Source: Comamonadaceae bacterium PBBC2 (lineage in GTDB: Bacteria; Pseudomonadota; Gammaproteobacteria; Burkholderiales; Burkholderiaceae_C). From it: a stretch of 64,000 nt of DNA. The first letter of the stretch is position 1. Every line of letters begins with the position of its first letter. Positions 6,699-15,901 of the stretch are shown piece after piece. The stretch covers positions 1-64,000 of the forward strand of contig NKIO01000010.1 of assembly GCA_002255935.1 (NCBI GenBank). The letters are read 5' to 3'. The translations under genes and the position numbers were made by a program. A model generated the notes under the pieces. It made no database searches. It saw only the letters and a list, made by a program, of their open reading frames with translations, and was not told the DNA's origin.

Positions 6699-9600
6699 TT
6701 AGACCACAAAGCTCTTGTCGATCAGCAGCGTGACCAAGCGGTCAACCTCCAGCTCGTCGGTGAAAAAGCCCGTGTACTTGTGGTACTTGCCAGAGTTGCT
6801 TTGGCTGCCGTTGACGTCAAAGGTTTCGTTGAACACTTCTTCAAAACCATCTCTGTCGGTCACGATTTTGGTCAGTGGCTCAAGGTCTGTGACGCTGGCC
6901 GATTGGTTGCCGCTGGCACCGTCGATGCGCAGGTTGTAAACGTAGCTGGAGCCGAAAATTTGACTGGACAAGCCAAAGATGTCTTGGGCGCTGATGCTCA
7001 GGCTGGCGTCTTTGCCTGTGAACTGGAACACCTCGAAGTTGTGCAAGACCTGGCCCGTGCTGGCGTTGTTGAACTGCGAAAAGTCCATGACCATGTCGGA
7101 CACCGTGAATTTCATGGTGTCGGTGCCAGCGCCACCATCCACATAGGCGAATTTGATACCGTTGGCATTGGACACCGTGACCGTGTCATTGCCTTCTTTG
7201 GTCAACAAGACATCACCAGGCGCATTGAACAATGAGAACCCAGAATCGTCACCTGAAGTGCCTTGGTACAGCTTGGCCGCTGCGCTACTGGTGTGGTTGA
7301 TTGTTTGCGTACTGGGGCGGATGTCGCTCACGAAAATCAAGGGCTGATACACCGACAAAGCCGACTCGTTGCCAGCCTCGTCAGCCATGATGGCGCTGAG
7401 CCAGGTGTAACCGGCCACCTCGGTCAAGCCAGTCAGTAGGTAACTGGTGTCGTCGATGGTGAGGCCTTCGGTCAAGGTGCCTGTCGCATCTTCCATGGAC
7501 ACGACGTGCACACCCGAACCCGCATCGGGCTGGTAGTTCATGGACGTGTTGATGAACACCACCTTAGGTGTCAACAGCAAGGGCAAAACAGGCGCCGCAG
7601 TGTCCACCGTGAAGGCTGGGCCTTCTACCGCTTGGCTTTGATTGCCCGCCAAGTCTGCCGCTTGGATGACGGCCTTGTAGACGCCGTCCAGCAAGTCTTC
7701 ATTCGGCGATGCAGTCCAAAAGCCACTGTCGTCAGCTTGAACGGGCTCCATCTCTTGCACCACAGCCCAGTCACCGTTGTCATCTTGCTGCTGGATGCTC
7801 AGGGTCACCCAAGCCAGCGCTTCGGCTTGGCCTTCGAACACGGGCGCTACGTTGTTGGTCATGCGGTCGTTTAAGCGTGCTTCGTTGTCGCCACTGTCGT
7901 TGCCGTCAATGGCCGAGAAGGAGGCAAGAGTCGGCTGCTCGCTCATTTCGGTGTCCACCGTGAAGCTCTCGCCCAGCACCGGCTCGCTTTGGTTGCCCGC
8001 CGCGTCCACCGCCACCACCTCGGGTGTGTACTCGCCATCGGCCAATTCGTCCACCGTGATCGACCACTCGCCACCCACAGCCTCAATCGGATCACTCACC
8101 CAGTCGCCCACCGTCACCGTCACCCATGCGCCAGCTTCGGCCGTGCCACTGACCACCGGGGCCACGTTGCTCGTGATGTTGTCCTCAGCATCTGCGCCCG
8201 TGTCGTTGGTTTCGTCGTGCGCCAGGCCCGCCGTCACGTCTTCGGGCGGTGTCAGGTCCACCGTGAAGGCATCACCTTCCACGTTGTCACTCTCGTTGCC
8301 CACCACGTCCACCAAGCGTGCCACCGGGGTGTATTCACCCTCAGGCAAGTCGGTGACCGTCACCGACCAGTAGCCTTGCTCGTCGGCAAAGATCTCCTCA
8401 CCGTCCACACCGTAGACCGTGTCGTTGAGCTCCACCTTCACGCGCATGCCCGCAGGCGCAGTGCCCTCGATCAGCAACTCTGCGCTGTTGGTGATGTTGT
8501 CCTCGGCGCTGAAACCCGTATCGCTCGCGCTGTCGTGCTTAAGACCCACGGTCAAGTCGCCAGCATCCGGCGGCGTGGTCAATACCGTGAAGCTCTCGCC
8601 CAGCACCGGCTCGCTTTGGTTGCCCGCCGCGTCCACCGCCACCACCTCGGGCGTGTACTCGCCATCGGCCAACTCGTCCACCACCACCGACCACTCGCCA
8701 CCAACCGCTTCGATCGGATCACTCACCCAGTCGCCCACCGTCACCGTCACAAATGAACCCTCTTCGGCCGTGCCCGACAGCGTCGGCGTGCTGTTGGCCG
8801 TCACAAAGTCGTCCGTCAAGATGCCCGTGTCGTTGCCCTCGGTGTCGCCAAACGCGTTCACCGCTGGCGCTTCAGGTGGGGTTGCATCCACCGTGAAGCT
8901 CATTGCCGCATCGATCGGATCGCTCACATTGCCGGCCAAGTCGATCACAGTGATTTGCGGGGTCCATTCGCCCTCAGGCAAGTCGTCTTCGACTTGAACC
9001 GTCCAAGTGCCATCGCTTTCCACCGTAGCCGTGTAGACCAAGGTGCCATCGGCCATCACGTCCACCACCACGGTGGCACCGGCTTCTGCCGTGCCTTGCA
9101 ACAAGGGCTGCAGATTGGACGTGAGGCCATCGGTTTCGTCAACGCCGGTGTCGTTCTCTTCGTCGTGCACCAGTTCGACTGTCGCCGCGTCTGGGGCCTG
9201 GCGGTCAATGACGATGGGGGCACCAGTGGTGCGGGTGATGTTGCCTGCACCGTCCATGACGGTGATGTAGGGAATGTAGGTATGACTTTCACCCTCAGCG
9301 CCCAATGGCTGTGCAACCTGGACCGACCATTCGCCATCTGCAGCGAGGATGGGGGCAAATTTCACAGGCTCAGTGGGTTCGACTTCAGTGCTGATGTCGC
9401 GCAGCGAGACAAAAACCAACAGGTCGCCAGTCCCACTGACTGTACCGGCGATGCGTGGCATGGGGAACATGGTGATGCCGTCTGCATTGTCGGCACCCGT
9501 ATCCAAACTGGTGAGTTCAAATGTGATGCCCGCGGCAGAGATGGCGGCAGAGTCGGTATAAGGCGCTGTCAATGCCGCAACATCAAATCCGACCTCTTCG

Positions 9601-12065
9601 ATCAAGGCCAAAAGCGCTTCATCAGAACTGGGGTCAACTTCAGCCAGCATGGCATCACTGATTTCCGGCTTGGTGGTGACGATGGTGAACAAAGCGCCCT
9701 CAAACTCATCGCTCACATTGCCTGCCAAGTCGGTGATGGTAACCACGGGGGTGTATTCCCCCTCTTCGAGTACGGCGGTGGCGGCAATGCGCCAGGCGCC
9801 AGCCTCATCTGCGCGACCAGAACCAACGGTGTTGCCGTCGATGCTCAGGGTGATCAGGGCGCCTGCCTCGGCGGTGCCTTCAAAAACGGGCAGGTTGACG
9901 TTGGTGACGTTGTCCTGCATGAAGCTGTCGCTCTCGGCTGTCAAAGTGGCAATTTGCTCCGGTGTAGCCGACTCATCAAAGACATAGGCTTGGTCGTCCA
10001 CCAAGAATGCAGGCATGTCGGCTTCGGCCGAATTTCCTGCAGCGTCAACAATGCGAATGTTCGGGATGTAGGAGCCAGACGACAGGTCGTCCTTCAGAAT
10101 ATGGGCTTGCCAGACGCCTTGGTCATTGGCCTGCACGGCAAAGTCTTTGCCGCCGATGGTCAGCGTCACAGTGGCGCCTACTTCGGGCGCTTGGTTCAGT
10201 GTGAACAGCACACTGCTGGCACCCTGTGAACTGAAAACGCGGTCTGTGCTGTCGAGGTCTTGGAATGCGCCATCCACTGCCGTGATGGCATAGGCTTGGG
10301 GGGCCGAGGCTTCAGTGTCGAGCGTGAAACTCAGACGGGCAGGATCGGATTCCAGCGCCAGGCCTGGGTAATAGGCGCGGACACGCAGGTCGTATTGGCC
10401 GTCAGGCAGGACGCCTTGCAAGCCGTTGAAAAGACCCCCCTCCGGAATGGGCAAAAAGGGATCCCCATTGAGGCTGTATTCGAGCTGGGCTTGGAAAGTT
10501 TTGTTGCCCACCACAATGGCCGGATTGCTCACCTGGCCCAGTGTGATTTGCGAGTTGCTGGTGATGCCGTCGGTGTCCGATGTGCCGGTGTCATCGGTCA
10601 AGCTCAATTGCGGTGCATGCGCAGCTTGGCTGACCCAAGTGAAGGTCAGCTCATCGCTTTGCGTTGCAGCCAAGCCCGCCTGACGGACCATGACGGTGAT
10701 GTCTTGCTGGCCACCATTGGGCGTGAACTGAGCTTGGCTATACGCCACCCAGGTTTTGCCATGGTCCATGGAGATTTCGATCTTGTCATAACCTGCGCCC
10801 GTGTTGTACCCCCGAATATCAAGCTGGGCATTGGTGGTGATGTGGTCGCTTTGGGTCGCGGCGTCCGAACCCGTGTCTTGATGCAAATCTACGGTGAGTT
10901 GCGCTGCGCTCAACTGGACCGCACTCAATCGCCCTGCCGATGTGACAGCACCCAGTGCGGTCAAGTCCTGCATGATGCTGGCCGTCAGTTCTGCACGCTG
11001 CTCCACCGACAATTGCGACAACTGATCGGCCAAGAGGGTGCTGACAAAACCTTCGTCTTGCACCATGGCAGCCCAGCTGCCTGCGGTTTTGACTTCTTGG
11101 GCCAGCGCACCAAAAAACTGATCAGCGTTGGGCAATTGGGTTGCCAACTGAACGATTTGCGCACCGGCTTTGCGCAGTACCAGTGCATCGGCACTCCCCG
11201 CATTGGCTGCGTCCATCGGGTCATACGTGCTGAGGTTCAGTTGCGCAGACAAACCCAGAAGTTGTTTGACGGTGGCTTCCGCTGCAGCAATGTTGGCAAC
11301 TCCGCTGTCCAGTAAGGCGGTCACCAGAGTGGTCACCGGTGTCATGACGGTGGATGCGCTGATGCCTGCACTGAATGCAATTTTCAGATCCAGCGTGTTG
11401 GCCAGCTTGGTGTCCATATTGGTGCCACCCACAGCAATGAGTACACCCGAACCCGTCAAGGCTTTGCTCAAGACCAACTGGCCATTGGCGTCGGTCACGC
11501 CCACGACGTGCTGTTCGTCTTTCACGTCGCGGTACACCTTCGCGCCTGCAATCAGGCCGTCTTGAACCGTGAGCTTCAATGCGCTGTCTACGGGGGCTTT
11601 GGTCTCTGTTTTACCAGAGCCACCACCCAAACCGGCCACCAAAAGTCCCCCCAAAAGGGCAGCGCCAGACCACAAGCTGCTCATGCCTGACGCGCTGGGT
11701 GCGGTGTTCGAAGCCACTCCCCAATCGATGTTTTTCAGGCCACCGTTAGCACCCCCTGCATCGCTGGCTGTACGTGCACCGTCGGCTGCACCCGCTTGCG
11801 CCAGGAGCACATCGGTGGCTTGCGCAGCAGGTGCCCAGGCCGTAGCAGTGCCGTCCAATACAGCGGCTGCATCGGCTTCAAACTGGGCTTTGGTTTGGTC
11901 ATGATCTTGGGTTTTATCGCGCAATGCGGCGACTTTCAGCACAGGCTCTTCGATAGCGATTTTCGAAGGGCGTGCAGCCGGCGATTTGACCATCACAGGC
12001 TGGTTGCCACTGGCCACGTGTTTGATGGATTTGTCTGCGCTGGAAGATCTGTCAAATTTGGTCAT
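6699..12065 (-). CDS. Giant Ig-like repeat adhesin in the curli operon
   Basis: A 1788-residue surface protein. The ATG at 12065 is preferred over an in-frame TTG at 12077. About residues 1-110 are unusual and charged. A hydrophobic glycine-rich segment (SSLWSGAALLGGLLVAGLGG) near residue 130-155 may act as a membrane retention element. A helical region follows to about 410. About residues 560-1560 hold eight or nine bacterial Ig-like modules, each ending with a pattern such as DLAGNVSD or DAAGNQSEPVLGESFTV. The C-terminal ~200 residues have an RTX-like patch (GGAGTDTMKF) and end LLIDKSFVV, resembling type I secretion signals. There is no Sec signal peptide and no type I exporter in the window. 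It is the first gene of the curli transcript. It could be a biofilm matrix adhesin bound to curli; secretion route is inference. Confidence 0.85.
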   Translation of the reverse strand: MTKFDRSSSADKSIKHVASGNQPVMVKSPAARPSKIAIEEPVLKVAALRDKTQDHDQTKAQFEADAAAVLDGTATAWAPAAQATDVLLAQAGAADGARTASDAGGANGGLKNIDWGVASNTAPSASGMSSLWSGAALLGGLLVAGLGGGSGKTETKAPVDSALKLTVQDGLIAGAKVYRDVKDEQHVVGVTDANGQLVLSKALTGSGVLIAVGGTNMDTKLANTLDLKIAFSAGISASTVMTPVTTLVTALLDSGVANIAAAEATVKQLLGLSAQLNLSTYDPMDAANAGSADALVLRKAGAQIVQLATQLPNADQFFGALAQEVKTAGSWAAMVQDEGFVSTLLADQLSQLSVEQRAELTASIMQDLTALGAVTSAGRLSAVQLSAAQLTVDLHQDTGSDAATQSDHITTNAQLDIRGYNTGAGYDKIEISMDHGKTWVAYSQAQFTPNGGQQDITVMVRQAGLAATQSDELTFTWVSQAAHAPQLSLTDDTGTSDTDGITSNSQITLGQVSNPAIVVGNKTFQAQLEYSLNGDPFLPIPEGGLFNGLQGVLPDGQYDLRVRAYYPGLALESDPARLSFTLDTEASAPQAYAITAVDGAFQDLDSTDRVFSSQGASSVLFTLNQAPEVGATVTLTIGGKDFAVQANDQGVWQAHILKDDLSSGSYIPNIRIVDAAGNSAEADMPAFLVDDQAYVFDESATPEQIATLTAESDSFMQDNVTNVNLPVFEGTAEAGALITLSIDGNTVGSGRADEAGAWRIAATAVLEEGEYTPVVTITDLAGNVSDEFEGALFTIVTTKPEISDAMLAEVDPSSDEALLALIEEVGFDVAALTAPYTDSAAISAAGITFELTSLDTGADNADGITMFPMPRIAGTVSGTGDLLVFVSLRDISTEVEPTEPVKFAPILAADGEWSVQVAQPLGAEGESHTYIPYITVMDGAGNITRTTGAPIVIDRQAPDAATVELVHDEENDTGVDETDGLTSNLQPLLQGTAEAGATVVVDVMADGTLVYTATVESDGTWTVQVEDDLPEGEWTPQITVIDLAGNVSDPIDAAMSFTVDATPPEAPAVNAFGDTEGNDTGILTDDFVTANSTPTLSGTAEEGSFVTVTVGDWVSDPIEAVGGEWSVVVDELADGEYTPEVVAVDAAGNQSEPVLGESFTVLTTPPDAGDLTVGLKHDSASDTGFSAEDNITNSAELLIEGTAPAGMRVKVELNDTVYGVDGEEIFADEQGYWSVTVTDLPEGEYTPVARLVDVVGNESDNVEGDAFTVDLTPPEDVTAGLAHDETNDTGADAEDNITSNVAPVVSGTAEAGAWVTVTVGDWVSDPIEAVGGEWSITVDELADGEYTPEVVAVDAAGNQSEPVLGESFTVDTEMSEQPTLASFSAIDGNDSGDNEARLNDRMTNNVAPVFEGQAEALAWVTLSIQQQDDNGDWAVVQEMEPVQADDSGFWTASPNEDLLDGVYKAVIQAADLAGNQSQAVEGPAFTVDTAAPVLPLLLTPKVVFINTSMNYQPDAGSGVHVVSMEDATGTLTEGLTIDDTSYLLTGLTEVAGYTWLSAIMADEAGNESALSVYQPLIFVSDIRPSTQTINHTSSAAAKLYQGTSGDDSGFSLFNAPGDVLLTKEGNDTVTVSNANGIKFAYVDGGAGTDTMKFTVSDMVMDFSQFNNASTGQVLHNFEVFQFTGKDASLSISAQDIFGLSSQIFGSSYVYNLRIDGASGNQSASVTDLEPLTKIVTDRDGFEEVFNETFDVNGSQSNSGKYHKYTGFFTDELEVDRLVTLLIDKSFVV
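7957..8123. repeat. Intragenic duplicated Ig-module DNA, copy 1
   Basis: This 167-bp segment is about 94% identical to 8584-8750 (about ten mismatches counted by eye), an offset of 627 bp or 209 codons. It encodes the shared stretch from VTVGDWVSDPIEAVGGEW to the end of the Ig module. The high DNA identity compared with other modules suggests recent duplication or gene conversion. Confidence 0.8.
8584..8750. repeat. Intragenic duplicated Ig-module DNA, copy 2
   Basis: This is the partner of the copy at 7957-8123 within the adhesin gene. The two copies are separated by one divergent Ig module. Confidence 0.8.
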
Positions 12066-12198
12066 GGCTGCACTCAATCAAAGTGGATCAAAAGGTGATG
12101 TGCATATGCACACAATTGATAGAAATGCTAAAACTGTCACGTGACACCGACACGACTTAGCCGTGACATGCGCATGACAGGGCCAACGCGCTGACTCG
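12066..12198 (-). promoter_or_regulatory. Upstream region of the adhesin-curli operon with three palindromes
   Basis: The non-coding stretch before the adhesin start contains three perfect palindromes: TGTGCATATGCACA (12099-12112), TGTCACGTGACA (12135-12146) and CATGCGCATG (12166-12175). They are spaced 36 and 30 bp centre to centre. This arrangement fits multiple binding sites for dimeric activators. The core promoter elements were not fixed with confidence. The region is bounded by a REP array at 12199. Confidence 0.5.
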
Positions 12199-12625
12199 GT
12201 AGGAGCAGCACTCCGTGCGCGATCACTGCGCGACACACGCCATCGCGCGCAGGGCGCGGCTCCCACAGGTCGGCCCTCGTAGGAGCAGCACTCCGTGCGC
12301 GATCAATGCACGTCACACCCCATCGCGCGCAGGGCGCGGCTCCCACAGTTCATCTCTCGTAGGAGCAGCACTCCGTTCGCAATCAATGCGTTGCATACCC
12401 CTTCGCGCGCAGAGCGCAGCTCCCACAGGTCGGCCCTCGTAGGAGCTGCACCCCGTGCGCGATCAATGCGCGTCACACCCCTTCGCGCGCAGAGCGCAGC
12501 TCCCACAGGTCGGCCCTCGTAGGAGCCGCACTCCGTGCGCGATCACTGCGCGTCACACCCCATCGCGCGCAGAGCGCGGCTGCCACAGGTCGGACGTAGG
12601 AGCCGCACTCCGTGCGCGATGGCGC
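12199..12625. repeat. Tandem 80-bp BIME array
   Basis: Units start at 12199, 12279, 12359, 12439, 12519 (exact 80-bp steps) and a partial one at 12596. Each has a direct REP (GTAGGAGC[A/T/C]GCACTCCGTG then CGCGAT), a spacer resembling CAATGCGCGTCACACCCC, an inverted REP (TCGCGCGCAG[A/G]GCGC[A/G]GCTC then CCAC) and a spacer AGGTCGGCCCTC. Spacers are conserved between units. It fills the stretch between the adhesin promoter and the stop of the lipoprotein gene at 12651; nothing coding is supported there. Confidence 0.92.
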
Positions 12626-12650
12626 AATGTTCATGCGATCTGAGCAGCGC

Positions 12651-14219
12651 TTATTGCTTGATGAAGTGGCGCAGGAACATGCGGGAGCCTGAAGCGTTCT
12701 TGCCTAGAAAGCTGAAGCCTGCATTGCCCAATGTGGGATCGGGTAAAAAGTAGCCGGTTGACGTGGTGCCCACATCAAAGTTTTCATCGCATTCGTCTTT
12801 GAATTCGATGCTGACCGGAACGGTGTAGCGGGTGACGAAGCCCTGGCGGTTGAGCACTTGTCCGTCTTTGTCGATGGCAATTTGCCCAATGGCACACAAG
12901 GTGGATTTGTTGTTCAAGCTTTTGTAAAAGTTGAACTCGCCTTTGGCCGTGATCTTCCAGTCCTTGCTGTCGGGTGCCGAATCTTTTTCGCGGTAAGTGC
13001 CGGCCAAATTGGCGATCAACATGGGCCTGTCCGACAAGGTAGCCGCCGTCAATTGAGCCGGTGCCAAAGACTCGAACAGGAAACTGTTGGCCCAGTCGTT
13101 GGTGATGGCAATGCTGCGAGGCGACGAGAAGTTAGCCGTCAGATCGATGCGATCGGCACAGGGCGGATTGCACAGTTGTGTCGTTTGATAGTTCAATGAG
13201 CTGACCGCGTACTGGGGCAAGCTGTCGCTTGTGCGCGCCATGGGGCCCATGAATCTGCGAGAGCGGTTGGCCGAGTTGGACAAGGCATAACCCCAGATTT
13301 CGCTGGTGTCGGTGATGGCCACCACTTGACGGGTATTGGCGTCCAACGTTTGCGTGTAAACACCGGCGATCGGATTGCGACTGACACTGACCGTGACTTG
13401 GGTGACGGTATTGAGCCCTCCGGAATCGGTCACGGTGAGTCGGAAGATGTAGGGCTCGTCGAAAGCGTCCACCACCAAAGTCGGCGCGCTGCTGGTCGGA
13501 TTGGCTATGACGGCGTTGCTGGATTTGGGACGAGAGTCAATGGTCCAGTTGTACGTTAATGGGTCCGAATTGGCATCGGCACTTCCCACGGCAGACAGGG
13601 TGATGATGGAGTTGAATTCGTTGAAGCTGGCGGAGCCAAATGCATAAGGGGCAATGCTGACGCCATCCGCCTTCATCTGCGCCGTAGACCGTGACAGCAC
13701 AGAGCCCAGGTCTGGCACGGCGATTTGCGCTTTGGCAGCTTCAGCAGCCAAAGCACTGAGGTAGGTTTCGGCCTGCAAGGCGGCATTGACGCGGTTGGCA
13801 ACGGTTAATTTAGTTGCGCTGAGCTTGATGCCATTGGAGATCACGCCATCCTCATCGAGCATGTGCAACAAAACACTGAGGTTTTGAATCGCTGTGGCGT
13901 TGGGGTTGCGGGTGCCTAGGATCTCAAAGTGCGTCAACGGAAGCGGCGCATTCAACTTGATTTTGTAGGCCGCCAATGCTTGATTGCCCACTTTGAAAAC
14001 CACCGTTTCACCCGTTTGGTACTTGAATTGACCTCGAGGGCCTGTGGTGCCCGATTGGGTTTCGGTGCTGTAGCTCAAACCTTCCACAAAGCCGCCAGCC
14101 ATGTACACATAACCATCTCTGGTTGATGCTGACGGCGTGTCTGATCCACCGCCACCGCAACCGGCCAGTAGGCAAACGCCGAAGAATGCGAAAAAACCAG
14201 CGAGCTTGTTGATGAACAT
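12651..14219 (-). CDS. Surface lipoprotein with PKD-like domain
   Basis: About 522 residues. The start at 14219 gives a lipoprotein signal peptide with lipobox LLAGC followed by a Gly-rich linker; an upstream in-frame ATG at 14276 would add a non-hydrophobic leader. About residues 30-110 match the widespread repeat seen in surface lipoproteins (GLSYSTETQSGTTGPRGQFKYQTGE with VVFKVGNQAL). About residues 195-285 form a PKD/REJ-like beta-sandwich (SAVGSADANSDPLTYNWTI, then RLTVTDSGGLNTVTQVTVSV). The last 240 residues are unassigned and contain two Cys pairs. It lies upstream of the adhesin-curli operon in the same orientation, isolated by REP arrays on both sides. Function unknown; cell-surface display is likely. 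Confidence 0.75.
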   Translation of the reverse strand: MFINKLAGFFAFFGVCLLAGCGGGGSDTPSASTRDGYVYMAGGFVEGLSYSTETQSGTTGPRGQFKYQTGETVVFKVGNQALAAYKIKLNAPLPLTHFEILGTRNPNATAIQNLSVLLHMLDEDGVISNGIKLSATKLTVANRVNAALQAETYLSALAAEAAKAQIAVPDLGSVLSRSTAQMKADGVSIAPYAFGSASFNEFNSIITLSAVGSADANSDPLTYNWTIDSRPKSSNAVIANPTSSAPTLVVDAFDEPYIFRLTVTDSGGLNTVTQVTVSVSRNPIAGVYTQTLDANTRQVVAITDTSEIWGYALSNSANRSRRFMGPMARTSDSLPQYAVSSLNYQTTQLCNPPCADRIDLTANFSSPRSIAITNDWANSFLFESLAPAQLTAATLSDRPMLIANLAGTYREKDSAPDSKDWKITAKGEFNFYKSLNNKSTLCAIGQIAIDKDGQVLNRQGFVTRYTVPVSIEFKDECDENFDVGTTSTGYFLPDPTLGNAGFSFLGKNASGSRMFLRHFIKQ

Positions 14220-14366
14220 ACTTGAGTGCAGTTTGAAATAGGTGCAGTGGCTGACGTGTGCTTCACCACGAGTCATAAAAATTTTGGCAATTGCGATTTA
14301 TTTTGACCACCCACAGTGACAAATTGATGAATTCGCGAATGCCGTCAATCTCTATGGTCGGCGAGC

Positions 14367-14601
14367 GCAGGAGCAACACCCCGTGCGCGATGACTCGCAT
14401 TCCCCAACCCCATCGCGCGCAGGGCGCAACTCCCGCGACAGACGACCTCTTGTAGGAGCAGCACCCCGTGCGCGATTGCCCGCACACCACAACTCCTTCG
14501 CGCGCAGGGCGCGGCTCCTAACATGCCCCGTAGGAGCAGCACCCCGTGCGCGATTCCCCGCACACCACAACCTCCCTTCGCGCGCAGGGCGCGGCTCCTA
14601 C
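14367..14601. repeat. REP/BIME island between lipoprotein and lplT
   Basis: Three direct-plus-inverted REP pairs begin near 14367 (degenerate GCAGGAGC head), 14452 and 14530. They use the same two half-sequences as the other islands. The region 14220-14626 otherwise holds only the AT-rich leader of the lipoprotein gene (14220-14340). No gene is supported in it. Confidence 0.85.
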
Positions 14602-14626
14602 ACAGAGAGGCGCGGCGCTCACGGTG

Positions 14627-15901
14627 TCAACGTTTGCGCCAGACGATGCGGCACATGGGCCACATGCCCAGCAAGAGCATCAGGGCAAGCAAAAACATGA
14701 TGGTCAGCAAAGTCACTTGCAAAGCCAGCATGGCCGAGTAGGCGCCCAACAAGATCAGCACGCTCAGGTTTTCATTGAAGCCTTGCACAGCAATTGAGCG
14801 CCCTGGGCTCAAAACTTGCCGGCCGCGGTGTTGCAGCAAAGCGTTCATGGGCACCAAGAGCATGCCCCCGGCCGCACCCGCGCACAGCAGCAAAGGGATG
14901 GCCAACGCGATGTGCGTGGTCATGGCCAAGATGGGCAACAAAATGGCCAGACTCAAACCCCATGGCAGTGCCTGTTTGGCCGAATGCAGTTTGAAATACC
15001 GCCCTGCCAGCCAGGCCCCCAAGATCACCCCCACCGCCACGAGGGCTTGCAGATAAGCGCCTTGTTGCAAAGGCAGGCCCAAAGATTCTTGCGCCCAGGC
15101 CAGCACCGCAAACTGCATGACCGCGCCCACCCCCCAGTACAGCGTGGTGACATACAAAGTGATACCGCCCAAGCGGTCTTTCCACAAAATACGGTTGTCT
15201 CGCCCAAAGTGGCGCCAATGCATGGCCTTCAAGCTGAGCGGCGCCATCGCTTGGCCAGCACTGAGGTGCTTGAGCCGGGCATTGAGGATGCCCGCCGTGA
15301 GGTAGATGACGCCCACCAAGGCGCAGGCATTCCAAGTGGTGGTGCGCATGAACACGCGCGACAAAAAATCATGCACAGAAGTGGTGACCACTGCCGTTTG
15401 CGACCAGCCCACCAAGGCACCCCCCAGTGCAATGCCCAAGACCACCGACATGACCACCGACACTTCCAGCCAGGCATTGGCGCGCACCAGCAAGGCTGGC
15501 GGCACCGACTCCGTGACCAAACCGTATTTGGCGGGTGCATAGACAGATGCCGCCAAGCCAATGACGGCAAATGCCAACACGGGATGCAGGCCTGTCAGCA
15601 TCAAGACCAGCCCGGCGACTTTCAGGGCGTTCATCCAGGCCATGACGCGGCCCTTGGGAAAGGCATCGGCCAGAGGGCCCACCGCCGAGGCCAGCAGGAC
15701 GTAAGACAGGTTCAGCGAAAACTTCAAAAATGGCGCCCACCAGGCGGCATAGCCCTGCTCGCTCAAGATGAAAATGCCCAGAATCAGCAGCGCGTTGTCG
15801 GCCAGGCCTGAAGCAAATTGGGCACCGATCAGAAAATAAAAGCCTTTGGGCATGCCCTCTCGTGGCCCGTGGCTCAAGCGGGTGCCTGTGCCAGGTGTCA
15901 C
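14627..15901 (-). CDS. lplT: Lysophospholipid transporter LplT
   Basis: A 424-residue major facilitator of the LplT family, which flips lysophospholipids across the inner membrane for re-acylation. The N-terminal [24 protein letters not shown] and [22 protein letters not shown] segments are characteristic, and about twelve membrane segments are visible. Translation is coupled to the upstream ugd gene through a GTGA overlap at 15898-15901; a Met at 15853 is an alternative start without coupling. In other bacteria lplT pairs with aas, but here it follows ugd in a phosphate-starvation neighbourhood. Confidence 0.88.
   Translation of the reverse strand: MTPGTGTRLSHGPREGMPKGFYFLIGAQFASGLADNALLILGIFILSEQGYAAWWAPFLKFSLNLSYVLLASAVGPLADAFPKGRVMAWMNALKVAGLVLMLTGLHPVLAFAVIGLAASVYAPAKYGLVTESVPPALLVRANAWLEVSVVMSVVLGIALGGALVGWSQTAVVTTSVHDFLSRVFMRTTTWNACALVGVIYLTAGILNARLKHLSAGQAMAPLSLKAMHWRHFGRDNRILWKDRLGGITLYVTTLYWGVGAVMQFAVLAWAQESLGLPLQQGAYLQALVAVGVILGAWLAGRYFKLHSAKQALPWGLSLAILLPILAMTTHIALAIPLLLCAGAAGGMLLVPMNALLQHRGRQVLSPGRSIAVQGFNENLSVLILLGAYSAMLALQVTLLTIMFLLALMLLLGMWPMCRIVWRKR

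Noticed and set aside
8955-10229. Long plus-strand frame opposite the adhesin
   Set aside because: It is antisense to Ig-module coding sequence with clear protein-level repeats on the minus strand; no domain or start signal is visible.
12199-12625. CRISPR-like periodic array
   Set aside because: The spacers are conserved between units, the repeats are inverted pairs with GTAG heads, and no cas genes are present.
12137-12643. Several overlapping small reading frames across the 80-bp array
   Set aside because: They are translations of REP repeats in every frame (recurring GAAPCAR-like words), with no ribosome sites; the same words appear in all REP islands.
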